Positions 9,108-19,391 of a stretch of 64,000 bases of DNA are shown piece after piece. Source of the DNA: an uncultured Pelagibacteraceae bacterium. GTDB taxonomy: Bacteria; Pseudomonadota; Alphaproteobacteria; Pelagibacterales; Pelagibacteraceae. Made by a program: the position numbers and the translations under genes. Position 1 is the stretch's first letter. Each line of letters opens with the position of its first letter. The stretch is from contig CACPCX010000002.1 in assembly GCA_902632545.1 (NCBI GenBank), forward strand, positions 52,162 through 116,161, written 5' to 3'. Under the pieces are notes generated by a model. The model was not told the DNA's origin and did not search any database. It saw only the letters and a program-made list of their open reading frames with translations.

Positions 9108-9743
9108 TTAATATTGAATAGGTTCGGGATCTATACTTCTCCATAAATACCAAGTTGCAACAGAGCAGTAAGGGGAAAACTTTTTGTTTAAATATTTCAC
9201 ATAACTTTCTGGTGGTAGATAATTTTTATTAAAATTTTTTGAAATAGCTCTTAACAAACCAATATCTTGGATTGGCCAAATATTAGGACGATTATAAGTA
9301 AATAATAAAATCATTTCTGCTGACCATCTTCCAATTTGTCTTAATTGAGACAGATAAATTATGGCATCTTCATCAGACATTTTTGAAATAAGTCTTGGGT
9401 TAAACTCTTTACTTAATATTTTTTGGGCTAAACTTTTTATTCCTTTCACTTTCTGTCTACTTAGGCCACAACTTTTGAGCTGAATAGTAGATAACTTGCT
9501 TACTGTTTTTGCGTTAATTTTATTTTTGCATTTTTTCTTAAATTTTAAAAAAACTGAATTAGCAGCAGCTACACTAATTTGTTGACCAATTATACTTTTA
9601 CAAAGAGAGAAAAAAACATCTTTTCTAGTCGTCAAAATAGTTTCTGAAGGTGACTTATACTTTTTTATTAATGAAGACATAATTTTGTCCTTTTTAGACA
9701 AATATTTTTTTGCTTTATTCCAATATAATGGAGTTTTACTCAT
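9108..9743 (-). CDS. alkA: DNA-3-methyladenine glycosylase II
   Basis: HhH-GPD glycosylase: SIIGQQISVAAANSVF, LRQIGRWSAEMILLFTYNRPNIWPIQDIGL. Confidence 0.85.
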   Translation of the reverse strand: MSKTPLYWNKAKKYLSKKDKIMSSLIKKYKSPSETILTTRKDVFFSLCKSIIGQQISVAAANSVFLKFKKKCKNKINAKTVSKLSTIQLKSCGLSRQKVKGIKSLAQKILSKEFNPRLISKMSDEDAIIYLSQLRQIGRWSAEMILLFTYNRPNIWPIQDIGLLRAISKNFNKNYLPPESYVKYLNKKFSPYCSVATWYLWRSIDPEPIQY

Positions 9744-10617
9744 GACGTGGAACAGATAGATTTTTTTTCAAATACATCTCTCTTCTAAATATAATAATAG
9801 ATGAAAAAATAACTAATAATGCACCTAATAAAGTTTTAGAAGTTGGTATCTCATTCCAAATAAAATATCCAAATATTATCGCAAAAACTAGTGCGAGATA
9901 TTTTAAGGGAGAAACCAAACTCACTTCTGAATATTTATAAGATTGTGATAACCATAAATTAGCAAGACCACCTAATATACCAACCATAGATAACAAAAAT
10001 AAATCAATTAAACTTGGCATCATCCATCCTTGATAAAAAGAAAGAAAACTTAGAAGCATTATTGAGAATGAAAAGAAAAAACTTATTAACCAAGCGGGCT
10101 CAGTTGAGGATAATTTTCTTATAGCAATAGCAACATAAGATAAACCTAAGCAAAAAATTATTGGATAGATATAATATATATTTAATGAATTAAAACCTGT
10201 TTCGGTTATGAAAATTATTCCAACAAATCCAACTAAAACAGCTAACCATCTGTAAACTCCAACTTTTTCTTTTAATAAAAAAATTGAAAATATCGTAATA
10301 AATATTGGTGCAGCAAAAGAAATACTTACAACAGTTGCCAAAGGTAAATTTCTTAATGCTATGAATATAGAAACTAAAGCAATTAATCCTGCAAAACATC
10401 TTTTAAAATGAAGAAAGGGTCTGGTTGTTTTATAAAAATCTAAATATCTGCCTTTAGGAATAAGAAATAAAATAGGAATTATTCCACAAAATCCTCTAAA
10501 AAATAACACTTGTCCAACAGGATAATCATCAGACCATTTAACAATTACATCCATAAGTGAAAATGCACATACCGATATGAACATGTAAAAAAAGCCTAAT
10601 TGATTTTTTGATAGCAT
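9736..10617 (-). CDS. EamA/DMT-family transporter
   Basis: About 10 TM segments; SLMDVIVKWSDDYPVGQVLFFRG; EamA repeats. Confidence 0.8.
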   Translation of the reverse strand: MLSKNQLGFFYMFISVCAFSLMDVIVKWSDDYPVGQVLFFRGFCGIIPILFLIPKGRYLDFYKTTRPFLHFKRCFAGLIALVSIFIALRNLPLATVVSISFAAPIFITIFSIFLLKEKVGVYRWLAVLVGFVGIIFITETGFNSLNIYYIYPIIFCLGLSYVAIAIRKLSSTEPAWLISFFFSFSIMLLSFLSFYQGWMMPSLIDLFLLSMVGILGGLANLWLSQSYKYSEVSLVSPLKYLALVFAIIFGYFIWNEIPTSKTLLGALLVIFSSIIIFRREMYLKKNLSVPRHE

Positions 10618-10651
10618 ATGATTAACTTTAGATTAATTAAGTTAATTATCA

Positions 10652-11095
10652 ATGGAAATAGCAATTTTAGGTTTAGGATGTTTTTGGGGACCAGAAATTA
10701 AGTTTAGCAAACTTGATGGAGTTATAAAAACAGAAGTAGGTTATTGTGGAGGTCACAATGCTGAAACAAATTACAAAGAAGTATGCACAGGTACAACAAA
10801 TCATGCAGAAGTAGTGAAATTAGATTTTGATCCTAAGGTAATATCTTACGAGAAAATTCTTGAATATTTTTTTGAAATTCACGATCCAACAACCTTAAAT
10901 TCTCAAGGACCAGATTTTGGAACCCAATATAGAAGTGAAATATTTTATTTAAATGATCAGCAGAAAATTATTGCTGAGAAAATGATAGAAAAAGAAAACC
11001 TCAAATTATCAGGAAAAGTTGTAACAAAAATTTCTTTAGTCAAAAATTATTGCCCAGCTGAAGAGTATCATCAAAGATATTTGGAAAAAAGATAA
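10652..11095 (+). CDS. msrA: Peptide-methionine (S)-S-oxide reductase MsrA
   Basis: GLGCFWGPE, GYCGGHNAETNYKEVCTGTTNHAEVV, DPTTLNSQGPDFGTQYRSEIFY. Confidence 0.95.
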   Translation: MEIAILGLGCFWGPEIKFSKLDGVIKTEVGYCGGHNAETNYKEVCTGTTNHAEVVKLDFDPKVISYEKILEYFFEIHDPTTLNSQGPDFGTQYRSEIFYLNDQQKIIAEKMIEKENLKLSGKVVTKISLVKNYCPAEEYHQRYLEKR

Positions 11096-11096
11096 A

Positions 11097-11909
11097 ATGT
11101 CTTTGGTTGATACAAGTTGGTTAGAAAATAATATTGATAAAGTAAAAATTATTGATTGCTCATGGCATATGCCTCAAACTCAAAGAAATGGTTTTGAGGA
11201 ATATGAAAAAGAACATATTCCAAATGCCATTTTTTTTGATTTAGATAAAAATTCTAAATTAGACACTAATTTACCTCATATGATTACTGATCCTAAATCT
11301 TGGGAAAAAATAATTGGCAACATGGGAATAGAAAATAATGATCAAATAGTAGTTTACGATAACTCTGATGTAATTAGTTCTTGTAGATGTTGGTATAATT
11401 TAATTTATTACGGACATAATCCAAAACTAGTTCATGTATTAGATGGTGGATTAAGAAAATGGAAAAAAGAAAACAAGGCTACAGATAACAAAAAAGTGAA
11501 CCATAAAACTTCTACATATTCATGCAAAGAAAATAAAGAACTTGTTAAAAATAAAAAACAAATTGATGAAAATATTGAAAAAAAAGAATTTATTGTAGTT
11601 GATGCAAGAAGCAGAGAAAGGTTTGAGGGAAAAGTTGCTGAACCTAGAAAAGGTTTAAGAAGTGGCTCAATTAAAAATTCTTTTTGCCTTCCTTTTTTTG
11701 AATTAATTAATGAAGACCACACCTTTGTAAGTAAAAATAAAATTCAAGATAAATTTGAGTCACTTAATTTTGACATTGAAAAAAAGTTAGTATTTTCCTG
11801 TGGTTCAGGCGTAACAGCAAGCGTATTGGCTCTGGCTTATTCTTTAATAAATGATAAATATATGCCGACAATATACGATGGCTCGTGGTCAGAGTATGGA
11901 AAGATCTAA
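11097..11909 (+). CDS. sseA: Thiosulfate/3-mercaptopyruvate sulfurtransferase (tandem rhodanese)
   Basis: HIPNAIFFDLD, VVDARSRERFEGK, EPRKGLRSGSIKNSFCLPF, active-site CGSGVTA. Confidence 0.9.
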   Translation: MSLVDTSWLENNIDKVKIIDCSWHMPQTQRNGFEEYEKEHIPNAIFFDLDKNSKLDTNLPHMITDPKSWEKIIGNMGIENNDQIVVYDNSDVISSCRCWYNLIYYGHNPKLVHVLDGGLRKWKKENKATDNKKVNHKTSTYSCKENKELVKNKKQIDENIEKKEFIVVDARSRERFEGKVAEPRKGLRSGSIKNSFCLPFFELINEDHTFVSKNKIQDKFESLNFDIEKKLVFSCGSGVTASVLALAYSLINDKYMPTIYDGSWSEYGKI

Positions 11910-11912
11910 TTA

Positions 11913-12908
11913 ATGAAAACATCTACAAAAGTCACAAGTATAGTAATTATATTTTTTCTAATCATTGCAACCGTAATTATTGGAAGAACTATGATCGGAA
12001 ATCATTTCAAAAAAAAATTTAGTAAAAGACCACCTCCAGGAATAATAATAACTACTACACAAGAAAGAATTTTTGAAAATGTTATCAGCACTTATGGAAC
12101 AGCAGCTCCTATTCAGACCCAATCATTTAAAATTGAAAAATACGAAATACTAAAACCAATAAATTTTAATCAAAAAGTTAAAAAAGGAGACGTAATTGCT
12201 GATCTTAAAAATAGAAAAATAATTGCACAATTTGATGGAGTTATTGGAAAAAGAGAGTTTTCTGAGGATATAGAGGTTTCAAAATCTTCTATATTGATCA
12301 ATCTTGAGGATACCAGCTCAATATATTGCGATGTAGATATACCTGAAATTTTTGTTCCATTTATAAAGGTTGGTTTACCAGTTGATATTAAGTTTTCTGG
12401 TTATAAGAATAAAATTTACAATGGTGAGGTTGACTCTTTTGCAAGTAGAATCAGTGAAGATACAAGAGCTTTAGCAACAAGAATTAAGATGGATAACTCC
12501 TCTGGAGAAATACTTCCAGGATCGTTTCTAGAAATTTCAATTAAGTACGATGTAAGAAATGGTTTAAGCGCACCTGACACAAGTACAATAGTCGAAGGTG
12601 AAAATATTTTCATTTATAAAGTTGATGAGAAAAATAAAGTAATAAAAACAAAAGTAACGATAGGTGATAGATATTTGGGTTTTGTAGAAATATTAAATGG
12701 ATTAAGTAATGGGGATAAAATTGTTGCAGAAGGAACAAAAAAAGTTAGACCAAATTTAATAATCAGACCTATTGAAAAGGGTGCTAAAAAGAAACAGGGA
12801 AATTCTGGCTGGGGTAAAAAAGATAAATCAAAAAAAGCTGAAGAAAAAAAAAGTAAATTTGATTGGTTGAAAAATATATTTAAAAAATCTGAAAAAGAGA
12901 AAAAGTAA
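11913..12908 (+). CDS. RND efflux periplasmic adaptor (MFP)-like protein
   Basis: N-terminal TM anchor, lipoyl-like and beta-barrel segments (GLPVDIKFSGYKNKIYNGEVDSFASRISEDTRALATRI), adjacent RND pump. Confidence 0.85.
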   Translation: MKTSTKVTSIVIIFFLIIATVIIGRTMIGNHFKKKFSKRPPPGIIITTTQERIFENVISTYGTAAPIQTQSFKIEKYEILKPINFNQKVKKGDVIADLKNRKIIAQFDGVIGKREFSEDIEVSKSSILINLEDTSSIYCDVDIPEIFVPFIKVGLPVDIKFSGYKNKIYNGEVDSFASRISEDTRALATRIKMDNSSGEILPGSFLEISIKYDVRNGLSAPDTSTIVEGENIFIYKVDEKNKVIKTKVTIGDRYLGFVEILNGLSNGDKIVAEGTKKVRPNLIIRPIEKGAKKKQGNSGWGKKDKSKKAEEKKSKFDWLKNIFKKSEKEKK

Positions 12909-12912
12909 TTAA

Positions 12913-15900
12913 ATGTATATAACTGAAGTTAGTATTAAAAGACCTGTTGTAGCATGGGTCATGTCTTTAATATTAATAATTTTTGGAATATTTGTTTTTT
13001 CTGAGCTGCCTGTCCGTGAACTTCCGGATGGTATTCAGCCACCGGTTGTGCAAGTTAAAACAGATTACAAATCTGCTTCAGCAGAGATAATTGATGAAGA
13101 AATCACTCAAAAACTTGAAGATGTTATTGGTGGTGCAGAAGGTATCAAAAATATAGACTCAAATTCTTTAAATGGAACAAGTCGAATTGATATACAATTT
13201 AATACAGATATAGATTTAGATGATGCTGCCAATGATATTAGAGAAAGAGTAGCGCGTGTCGTAGATAATTTACCAAGTGAGGCAAGTGCGCCCCAAATTT
13301 TAAAACAAGCCGCAGGTTTTACTACTACTATGTGGGTAGGTCTTTCATCTCCAACGTGGAGCGATCTAGATCTTGGGGATTATGCTGAGAGATATCTTAT
13401 TGATGCATTTTCAAGTGTTCCTAATGTTGGAAGAATTTTAGTTGGTGGATTAAGAGAATTAAGTGTCAGAGTATGGATAGATCCAATAAAATTAGCTGCT
13501 AATAATCTTACAATCCAAGAGCTTGAGAGTGCTTTAAGGAATGAAAACATTAATCTTCCTGCAGGCACATTGGAGGCTAATAACAAGGATTTAACTCTCA
13601 ATATTGATAAATCTTACACCAACATAGATACAATTAAACAGCTGCCGCTCAGAAAAAATAAAGATAAAGTAATAATTCTTTCTGATGTTGCAAACGTTGA
13701 ATTTGGTCCTGTTTCAGAAAAAACTTTATTTACATCACAAAGAAAAAATGCAGTAAACTTAAAAACTGTAGGGATTGGGATTTACGCAAAGAGTGGTGCT
13801 TCAACAGTAGAACTGTCTAAACAAATAAAAGTTAAAATAAAACAACTTAATAAATCTTTACCCGATGGATTAAAATTAGAAATAGCATTTAATAGAGCAA
13901 CTTATATTGGGGCTGCTATTGAAGAAGTTTATAAAAGTTTAGTAATTGCTTTTATATTGGTAGTTTTAATTATTTATCTTTTCTTAGGCAACCTTAAGGC
14001 AGTAATAGTCCCAGCGGTAGCTTTGCCTGTTAGTATTATAGGATCATTTCTTGGTTTATATATCTTTGATCTTTCAATTAATATTTTTGTTCTACTAAGC
14101 TTTATTTTGGCAATAGGAATAATTACAGACGATTCTGTAATTATGACTGATGCGATTTATACTAGGATTGAGAACGGTGAAACACCATTAGTTGCTGCTT
14201 ATAAAGGTTCAAAACAAATTACTTTTGCAATTATAGCAACTACTTTAATTTTAATCGCTGTTTTTTTACCATTAATTTTTATAGAAGGTATTTCAGGAAC
14301 ATTATTTAAAGAAACGGCAATTGCACTTTCTTTTTCAATAGTAGTTTCATCTTTTGTTGCGTTAACTTTATCACCAATGCTAGGAAGTAAGTTTTTAAAT
14401 AAGAAAGAAAAAATAAATTTCTTTGTTAAAAAATTTAATAATGGATTTAAATCTTTTACTAAATTTTATGTCAGCTCACTTAGTTATTGGATTAATAAAC
14501 AAAAGACCGTTTCAATATTTATTATTTTTATCATTGCTGTATCTGGATATCTTTTCAATTTTTCAAAAAAAGAATTGTTACCAATGGAGGATAGAGGTGC
14601 TTACTTAATAATAGGATCAACAGATGAGGGAAGTTCATTCGAATATACTCAAGAAAAAGCTCAAATAATTGAGGGTAGAATATTGAGACTTTTACAAGCT
14701 GAAAATAGCCCTTATGAAAGACTTATAATGAGAGTTCCAGGTTTTGGTAAATCAGCAACAACTTATAATACATTCATTATAATTGCTTTGTTAGATGAAT
14801 GGAAAAATAGAGAAAAAGATAGTCAAACAATATTAAGAGAGGCGATTGGACAAGTAGTATCAGTTCCTGAAACTTTTGCTTTTCCAATATCTCCTCAGTC
14901 AATCAGAGTATCTAGTTATAATAAACCAGTTCAGATGGTTATCTACGGCTCTAGCTACGAAGAATTAGAGGAAATTCAAAATAGTGTTTTAAGAGAACTT
15001 AGAAAGAATAGGAATATGTCTCGAGTTGAAAGTGATTATACAAAAAATAAACCTGAAGTTAAATTGATTACAAATAAAAATAGAGCAAATGACTTGGGTG
15101 TCTCTACTGAAAATATTGGTAGAACTTTAGAAACCCTTTATGGAGGCAAAAGTGTAACAACTTTTAGTAAAGAAGGAAGAGAATACCCGATTATTTTGCA
15201 GCAATATTTAGCAGACAGAAGGGATAAAGATGGATTATCAAAAATTTTTGTTAGATCTGAAACAACTGGCAAACTTGTGTCTGTTGCGAGTTTAGTTGAG
15301 TTTAAAGAAAAAGGTACTGCTGAAGCACTTCCAAGGTATAATCGTCAAAGAGCTGTTACAATTTCTGCTGCGCTTGCAGAGGATTATACTCTAACAGAAG
15401 CAATAAAATACCTTGAAGATGTCATGATTAGAGTTGCTCCTCAAAATCAAATCACTTGGAAAGGGAAATCTGAAGAGTTAAAAGAAACAACAAATGAAAT
15501 ATACTTAATTTTTGCCCTTGCTTTATTAACTGCTTACTTAGTTATGGCAGCAACATTTAACTCATTTATTCATCCATTTATAATTATTTTGACTGTACCT
15601 CTAGCCATATTTGGTGGGCTGGTTTTCATTTTATTTTTAAACAGCTCGGTGAATATTTTTTCTCAAATAGCTTTGATTATACTCATTGGTATTTCTACCA
15701 AGAACAGTATTTTAATTGTTGATTATACAAATCAAATAAGAACAACAGGAGTTAAAATTCAGGATGCTATAATTAAAGCCTGTCAGCTCAGAATAAGACC
15801 AATCATAATGACATCTCTGAGTACGATGATAGCAATGTTTCCGTTGGTTATAGGAAATATTGGCCCAGGTGCAGGTGAAGGCTCTAGATTAGCTGTGGGT

Positions 15901-16035
15901 TCTACAATTTTAGGAGGAATGATTATTTCAACCTTTTTTACTTTATATGTAACTCCAACAATGTATTTAGCCCTTGCAAAAAATACCAAACGAATTGATG
16001 CAGTTGATATTGAATTAAAAAAACAGCTAAATTAA
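12913..16035 (+). CDS. RND-family efflux permease (AcrB/MexB-like)
   Basis: 1040 aa; SIKRPVVAWVMSLILIIFGIFVFSELPVRELPD; LAIGIITDDSVIMTD; GISTKNSILIVDY; 12-TM RND architecture. Confidence 0.95.
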   Translation: MYITEVSIKRPVVAWVMSLILIIFGIFVFSELPVRELPDGIQPPVVQVKTDYKSASAEIIDEEITQKLEDVIGGAEGIKNIDSNSLNGTSRIDIQFNTDIDLDDAANDIRERVARVVDNLPSEASAPQILKQAAGFTTTMWVGLSSPTWSDLDLGDYAERYLIDAFSSVPNVGRILVGGLRELSVRVWIDPIKLAANNLTIQELESALRNENINLPAGTLEANNKDLTLNIDKSYTNIDTIKQLPLRKNKDKVIILSDVANVEFGPVSEKTLFTSQRKNAVNLKTVGIGIYAKSGASTVELSKQIKVKIKQLNKSLPDGLKLEIAFNRATYIGAAIEEVYKSLVIAFILVVLIIYLFLGNLKAVIVPAVALPVSIIGSFLGLYIFDLSINIFVLLSFILAIGIITDDSVIMTDAIYTRIENGETPLVAAYKGSKQITFAIIATTLILIAVFLPLIFIEGISGTLFKETAIALSFSIVVSSFVALTLSPMLGSKFLNKKEKINFFVKKFNNGFKSFTKFYVSSLSYWINKQKTVSIFIIFIIAVSGYLFNFSKKELLPMEDRGAYLIIGSTDEGSSFEYTQEKAQIIEGRILRLLQAENSPYERLIMRVPGFGKSATTYNTFIIIALLDEWKNREKDSQTILREAIGQVVSVPETFAFPISPQSIRVSSYNKPVQMVIYGSSYEELEEIQNSVLRELRKNRNMSRVESDYTKNKPEVKLITNKNRANDLGVSTENIGRTLETLYGGKSVTTFSKEGREYPIILQQYLADRRDKDGLSKIFVRSETTGKLVSVASLVEFKEKGTAEALPRYNRQRAVTISAALAEDYTLTEAIKYLEDVMIRVAPQNQITWKGKSEELKETTNEIYLIFALALLTAYLVMAATFNSFIHPFIIILTVPLAIFGGLVFILFLNSSVNIFSQIALIILIGISTKNSILIVDYTNQIRTTGVKIQDAIIKACQLRIRPIIMTSLSTMIAMFPLVIGNIGPGAGEGSRLAVGSTILGGMIISTFFTLYVTPTMYLALAKNTKRIDAVDIELKKQLN

Positions 16036-16631
16036 AAAATAATATACTTTGACGTTGATAAAGAATTTTTACATTCCGATAATTGTTGCTTATAAATATT
16101 TGATTGTTTCTCTACTCTTTTGGCTAAATTAATAACTTTTTTATTTTTTTTATAATTTTTATAATTACCCCACCCTTCGTGATAAGCAACATACTGTTTG
16201 AAAGCATCATTTTTAGAAACTTTTAAAATTTTCTCTGTTTTGTTTGTATACCACCCTATAAAGTCAACACTGTCTTTAAATCTTGATCTTAATGCATACT
16301 TATTCCCAGTTTCGTTTTTATATTGTTCCCAGGTACCTTTTACAGCTTGAGAATAACCAAAAGAACTTGATGGTCTTTTATAGGGAATAACCTTAAAAAG
16401 CTTTTGTCTTGGTGGTTTTGCTAACCAATCAAAACTAGATTCCATTTTAATAATTGCAAGCTGTAAGTGAACTGGTGTACCCCATTTTCTTTCAGACTTT
16501 TTTGCGTGTTTATACCAAAAATATCTCTCTTTAAATATTGAACAACTACTTGCAGTATTTTTTGGAATTGATGAACAAGCTGAAATAAATAATATTATTA
16601 CAAATAAAAAATTAAGTTTTTGAATTTTCAT
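16032..16631 (-). CDS. SLT-type lytic transglycosylase lipoprotein
   Basis: Lipobox-like ISACSS; PVHLQLAIIKMESSF; SSSFGYSQAVKGTW; VAYHEGWGNY. Confidence 0.75.
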   Translation of the reverse strand: MKIQKLNFLFVIILFISACSSIPKNTASSCSIFKERYFWYKHAKKSERKWGTPVHLQLAIIKMESSFDWLAKPPRQKLFKVIPYKRPSSSFGYSQAVKGTWEQYKNETGNKYALRSRFKDSVDFIGWYTNKTEKILKVSKNDAFKQYVAYHEGWGNYKNYKKNKKVINLAKRVEKQSNIYKQQLSECKNSLSTSKYIIF

Positions 16632-17007
16632 TTTTTTTAAAAAAGTAAAATAAGATTAATATAATTAATACACCTAGTAAATTTCCAAATAAATCCGAAA
16701 ATTCAAAACTTCTCTCAGGGATAAAATAATGTGCTACTTCTAGTGCTAAAGATAAAAAAATTAAATAAATGCTTATATAAATAAATTGGTTCAATATATT
16801 AAAAGTTAATAATCCAAGAGTTGAAATAATTAAGAATGCATAAAGATGATTAGTTGAAATTATAAAATCTGTTGTAATTTGTGGCTGTGAATTTAAATCA
16901 TTATATAAAAACCAGCCTAATACACTACCAGGGAATAAATACAAAAAAATTAAAATCAAATTAGATAAATAAAAAATAAACTTATTTTTTGAAAAAAAAT
17001 TAATCAT
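16612..17007 (-). CDS. VanZ-like family membrane protein
   Basis: 4 TM segments; LALEVAHYFIPERSFEFSDLFGNLLGV. Confidence 0.75.
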   Translation of the reverse strand: MINFFSKNKFIFYLSNLILIFLYLFPGSVLGWFLYNDLNSQPQITTDFIISTNHLYAFLIISTLGLLTFNILNQFIYISIYLIFLSLALEVAHYFIPERSFEFSDLFGNLLGVLIILILFYFFKKNENSKT

Positions 17008-17051
17008 TAAAATATAGTTTTATTTATCAAATTGTTCTAAAAGATAAACAA

Positions 17052-17759
17052 ATGAGTTATTTAATTTTAGTAAGACATGGCCAAAGTGTATGGAATCTAG
17101 AAAAAAAATTTACTGGATGGGTAGATGTAGATTTAACAGAAAATGGAAAATCAGAGGCAAAAAAAGCAGGCCAACTAATAAAACAAGAAAATATTGAAAT
17201 TGATCTTTATTATTCATCTTTCCAATTAAGAGCTAAAAATACCTTAAAAATTATTCAGGAAGAGCTACGAGATTTTAAAGAAGTAAAGAATGCATGGGAA
17301 TTAAACGAAAGACATTATGGTGCTCTCACAGGATTAAATAAAGATGAAATGAAAGTAAAACTCGGAGAAGAAAAAGTTCATCAATTTAGACGTTCTTGGG
17401 ATCTAAGACCCGACCCTCTAGATAAAAAAAATCCATATCATCCGCTAAATATTGAAACTTACAAAGAAATTCCTTTAGAAAAAATTCCTGACACTGAGTC
17501 ACTAAAAGATACATATGAAAGAGTAATAAAATTTTATAGCAAAGATATAGAAAGCCAAGCAAGCGAAAATATTCTCATTTCTGCTCATGGAAACTCTATT
17601 AGAGCCCTTTGTAAATATTTGTTTAATTTAGATGACAATGAAATTTCTAAACTTGAAATACCCACAGGAAACCCTCTTTTGATTGAGTTAGAAAAAAACA
17701 AAATTTCTACTTGTAAATATCTTGATCAAGAGAGAGCTAAAGATCTTTTAGTTTTTTAA
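17052..17759 (+). CDS. gpmA: 2,3-bisphosphoglycerate-dependent phosphoglycerate mutase
   Basis: LVRHGQSVWNLEKKFTGWVDVDLTENG; NERHYGALTGLNK; SAHGNSIRAL. Confidence 0.95.
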   Translation: MSYLILVRHGQSVWNLEKKFTGWVDVDLTENGKSEAKKAGQLIKQENIEIDLYYSSFQLRAKNTLKIIQEELRDFKEVKNAWELNERHYGALTGLNKDEMKVKLGEEKVHQFRRSWDLRPDPLDKKNPYHPLNIETYKEIPLEKIPDTESLKDTYERVIKFYSKDIESQASENILISAHGNSIRALCKYLFNLDDNEISKLEIPTGNPLLIELEKNKISTCKYLDQERAKDLLVF

Positions 17760-18426
17760 AAATATCCAGATCAGTTAAATGATAAAAGTCTTTTTGGCTT
17801 TCATAACCAAATAACTTTTTTTGATCTAATAAATTATTCCAAATTTCTAAAATTGAGTAATTTTCTATTTCCTCTTTAATAAATAATTTTTTATTAATTA
17901 TTTGACATCCAATGTAAATAAATTCTTTTTCGGCCTCTTTGTTAATTAAATTATTTTTTAAATTAAAATCTCCATTTAACTTTTTATCAAAACTAAATTT
18001 TTTATTTACTAAAAGAAGAATGTTTTCTAATTTTTCAGAAAAATACATTTTTTCCATTTTTAATATCTCGTCTTTATAGTCATTACTCCAGATTGTATCT
18101 GGATTAAAAATTATAAAATCCTTTTCATTAGAATCTTTAATCATATTTTGAATACCTCCCCCTGTATCCAAAATATGCTCACCATCCTCAATTATTTTGA
18201 TATCAACACTGAAATTTTTACTATTTAAATAAGCTGAAAATTGATCCTTTAAGTAAAAAGTATTTATTAAGATTTTTTCAATACGTAATTTTTTGATTAA
18301 ATTAATGCATCTCTCCAGCATACTTACATCTTTAATCTCTAATAAGGGCTTAGGAGTATTTAAAGTAATTGGATTTAATCTTTTTCCAAAACCTGCACAT
18401 AAAATTAAAGCTGTATTTATTCTCAC
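17737..18426 (-). CDS. Sugar-1-phosphate nucleotidyltransferase (MurU-like)
   Basis: ALILCAGFGKRLNPITLNTPKPLLEI; next to AmgK-like kinase. Confidence 0.8.
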   Translation of the reverse strand: MRINTALILCAGFGKRLNPITLNTPKPLLEIKDVSMLERCINLIKKLRIEKILINTFYLKDQFSAYLNSKNFSVDIKIIEDGEHILDTGGGIQNMIKDSNEKDFIIFNPDTIWSNDYKDEILKMEKMYFSEKLENILLLVNKKFSFDKKLNGDFNLKNNLINKEAEKEFIYIGCQIINKKLFIKEEIENYSILEIWNNLLDQKKLFGYESQKDFYHLTDLDIFKKLKDL

Positions 18427-18430
18427 TATT

Positions 18431-19378
18431 CTACCTTATAAACTTTGGAAAATTATTTTTTAATAGCAACATCAAATTATTGAATTCATTTTGCTTTTTA
18501 ATTCTATGATTAATCATTATCCAAGCGTAGGGAATTAATTTTAGATATTTTTTTTTATTATCTCTAGCAGCTAAGCGCATAAATATACCAATTATTTTTA
18601 AATTCCTTAAAACAGATAATATTTCAAAATCTTTTTTAAATTTTTCAAAATCAATTTTTTTATTTGTTTTGACGTAAAACTTAAACACTTTCTCTTTTAA
18701 TTCATTGGATGTTTTTAATCTTACGTCATCAATTAAGGATGCTAAATCGTAAGCTCTATTGCCAATTAGTGCATCTTGACTATCTATTACTGCAATTTTT
18801 TTATTGTAATACATCAAATTTGAAACATGAAAATCTCTATGAACAAATGTGTCATTTTTGTAATTTAATTTTGATAATAAATTTTTTACCTCTAATTTAA
18901 ATTTTTTTTTAAATTGAATACTTTTAGATTTAGACAATATCTTCGTTGCATACCAGTCACAAAAAAGTTTAGTTTCATCAAACAAAATTTTGTTTTTATA
19001 TTCTTGAACTTTATATAATTCGTTTTTAAAATTTTTTACTTTTTTATCTTTTATTAATTGTATTTTATTTAAAATTTTTATTATCTTTTTAAAAATGACA
19101 TATTTATTATTCTTTTTATTTTTTAAAATTTGAAACAAAGTTTGATCTCCGAAGTCATTTATTTCTACATAATTATAAATGTAATTTTCACTTATTAGAT
19201 TTGGTGCTAAAATTTTATTTTTAATTAAAATTTTATTTATCGCATCATAAATTAAAAGATTTTTTAACTTTTCTTTCTTGGATATTACAATAATAGATTT
19301 ATTTTCTCTGTTTCTATAAAATTCTCTAAAAGACGCATCACCTTTTATTTTTTTCAATTTTGCTAAGCTTTTCATCAA
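18431..19378 (-). CDS. Aminoglycoside phosphotransferase-family kinase (AmgK-like)
   Basis: FVHRDFHVSNLMYYNKKIAVIDSQDALIGNRAYDLASLIDDVR; alphaproteobacterial context with tsaE. Confidence 0.8.
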   Translation of the reverse strand: MMKSLAKLKKIKGDASFREFYRNRENKSIIVISKKEKLKNLLIYDAINKILIKNKILAPNLISENYIYNYVEINDFGDQTLFQILKNKKNNKYVIFKKIIKILNKIQLIKDKKVKNFKNELYKVQEYKNKILFDETKLFCDWYATKILSKSKSIQFKKKFKLEVKNLLSKLNYKNDTFVHRDFHVSNLMYYNKKIAVIDSQDALIGNRAYDLASLIDDVRLKTSNELKEKVFKFYVKTNKKIDFEKFKKDFEILSVLRNLKIIGIFMRLAARDNKKKYLKLIPYAWIMINHRIKKQNEFNNLMLLLKNNFPKFIR

Positions 19379-19391
19379 AATAGTTTTTAAT

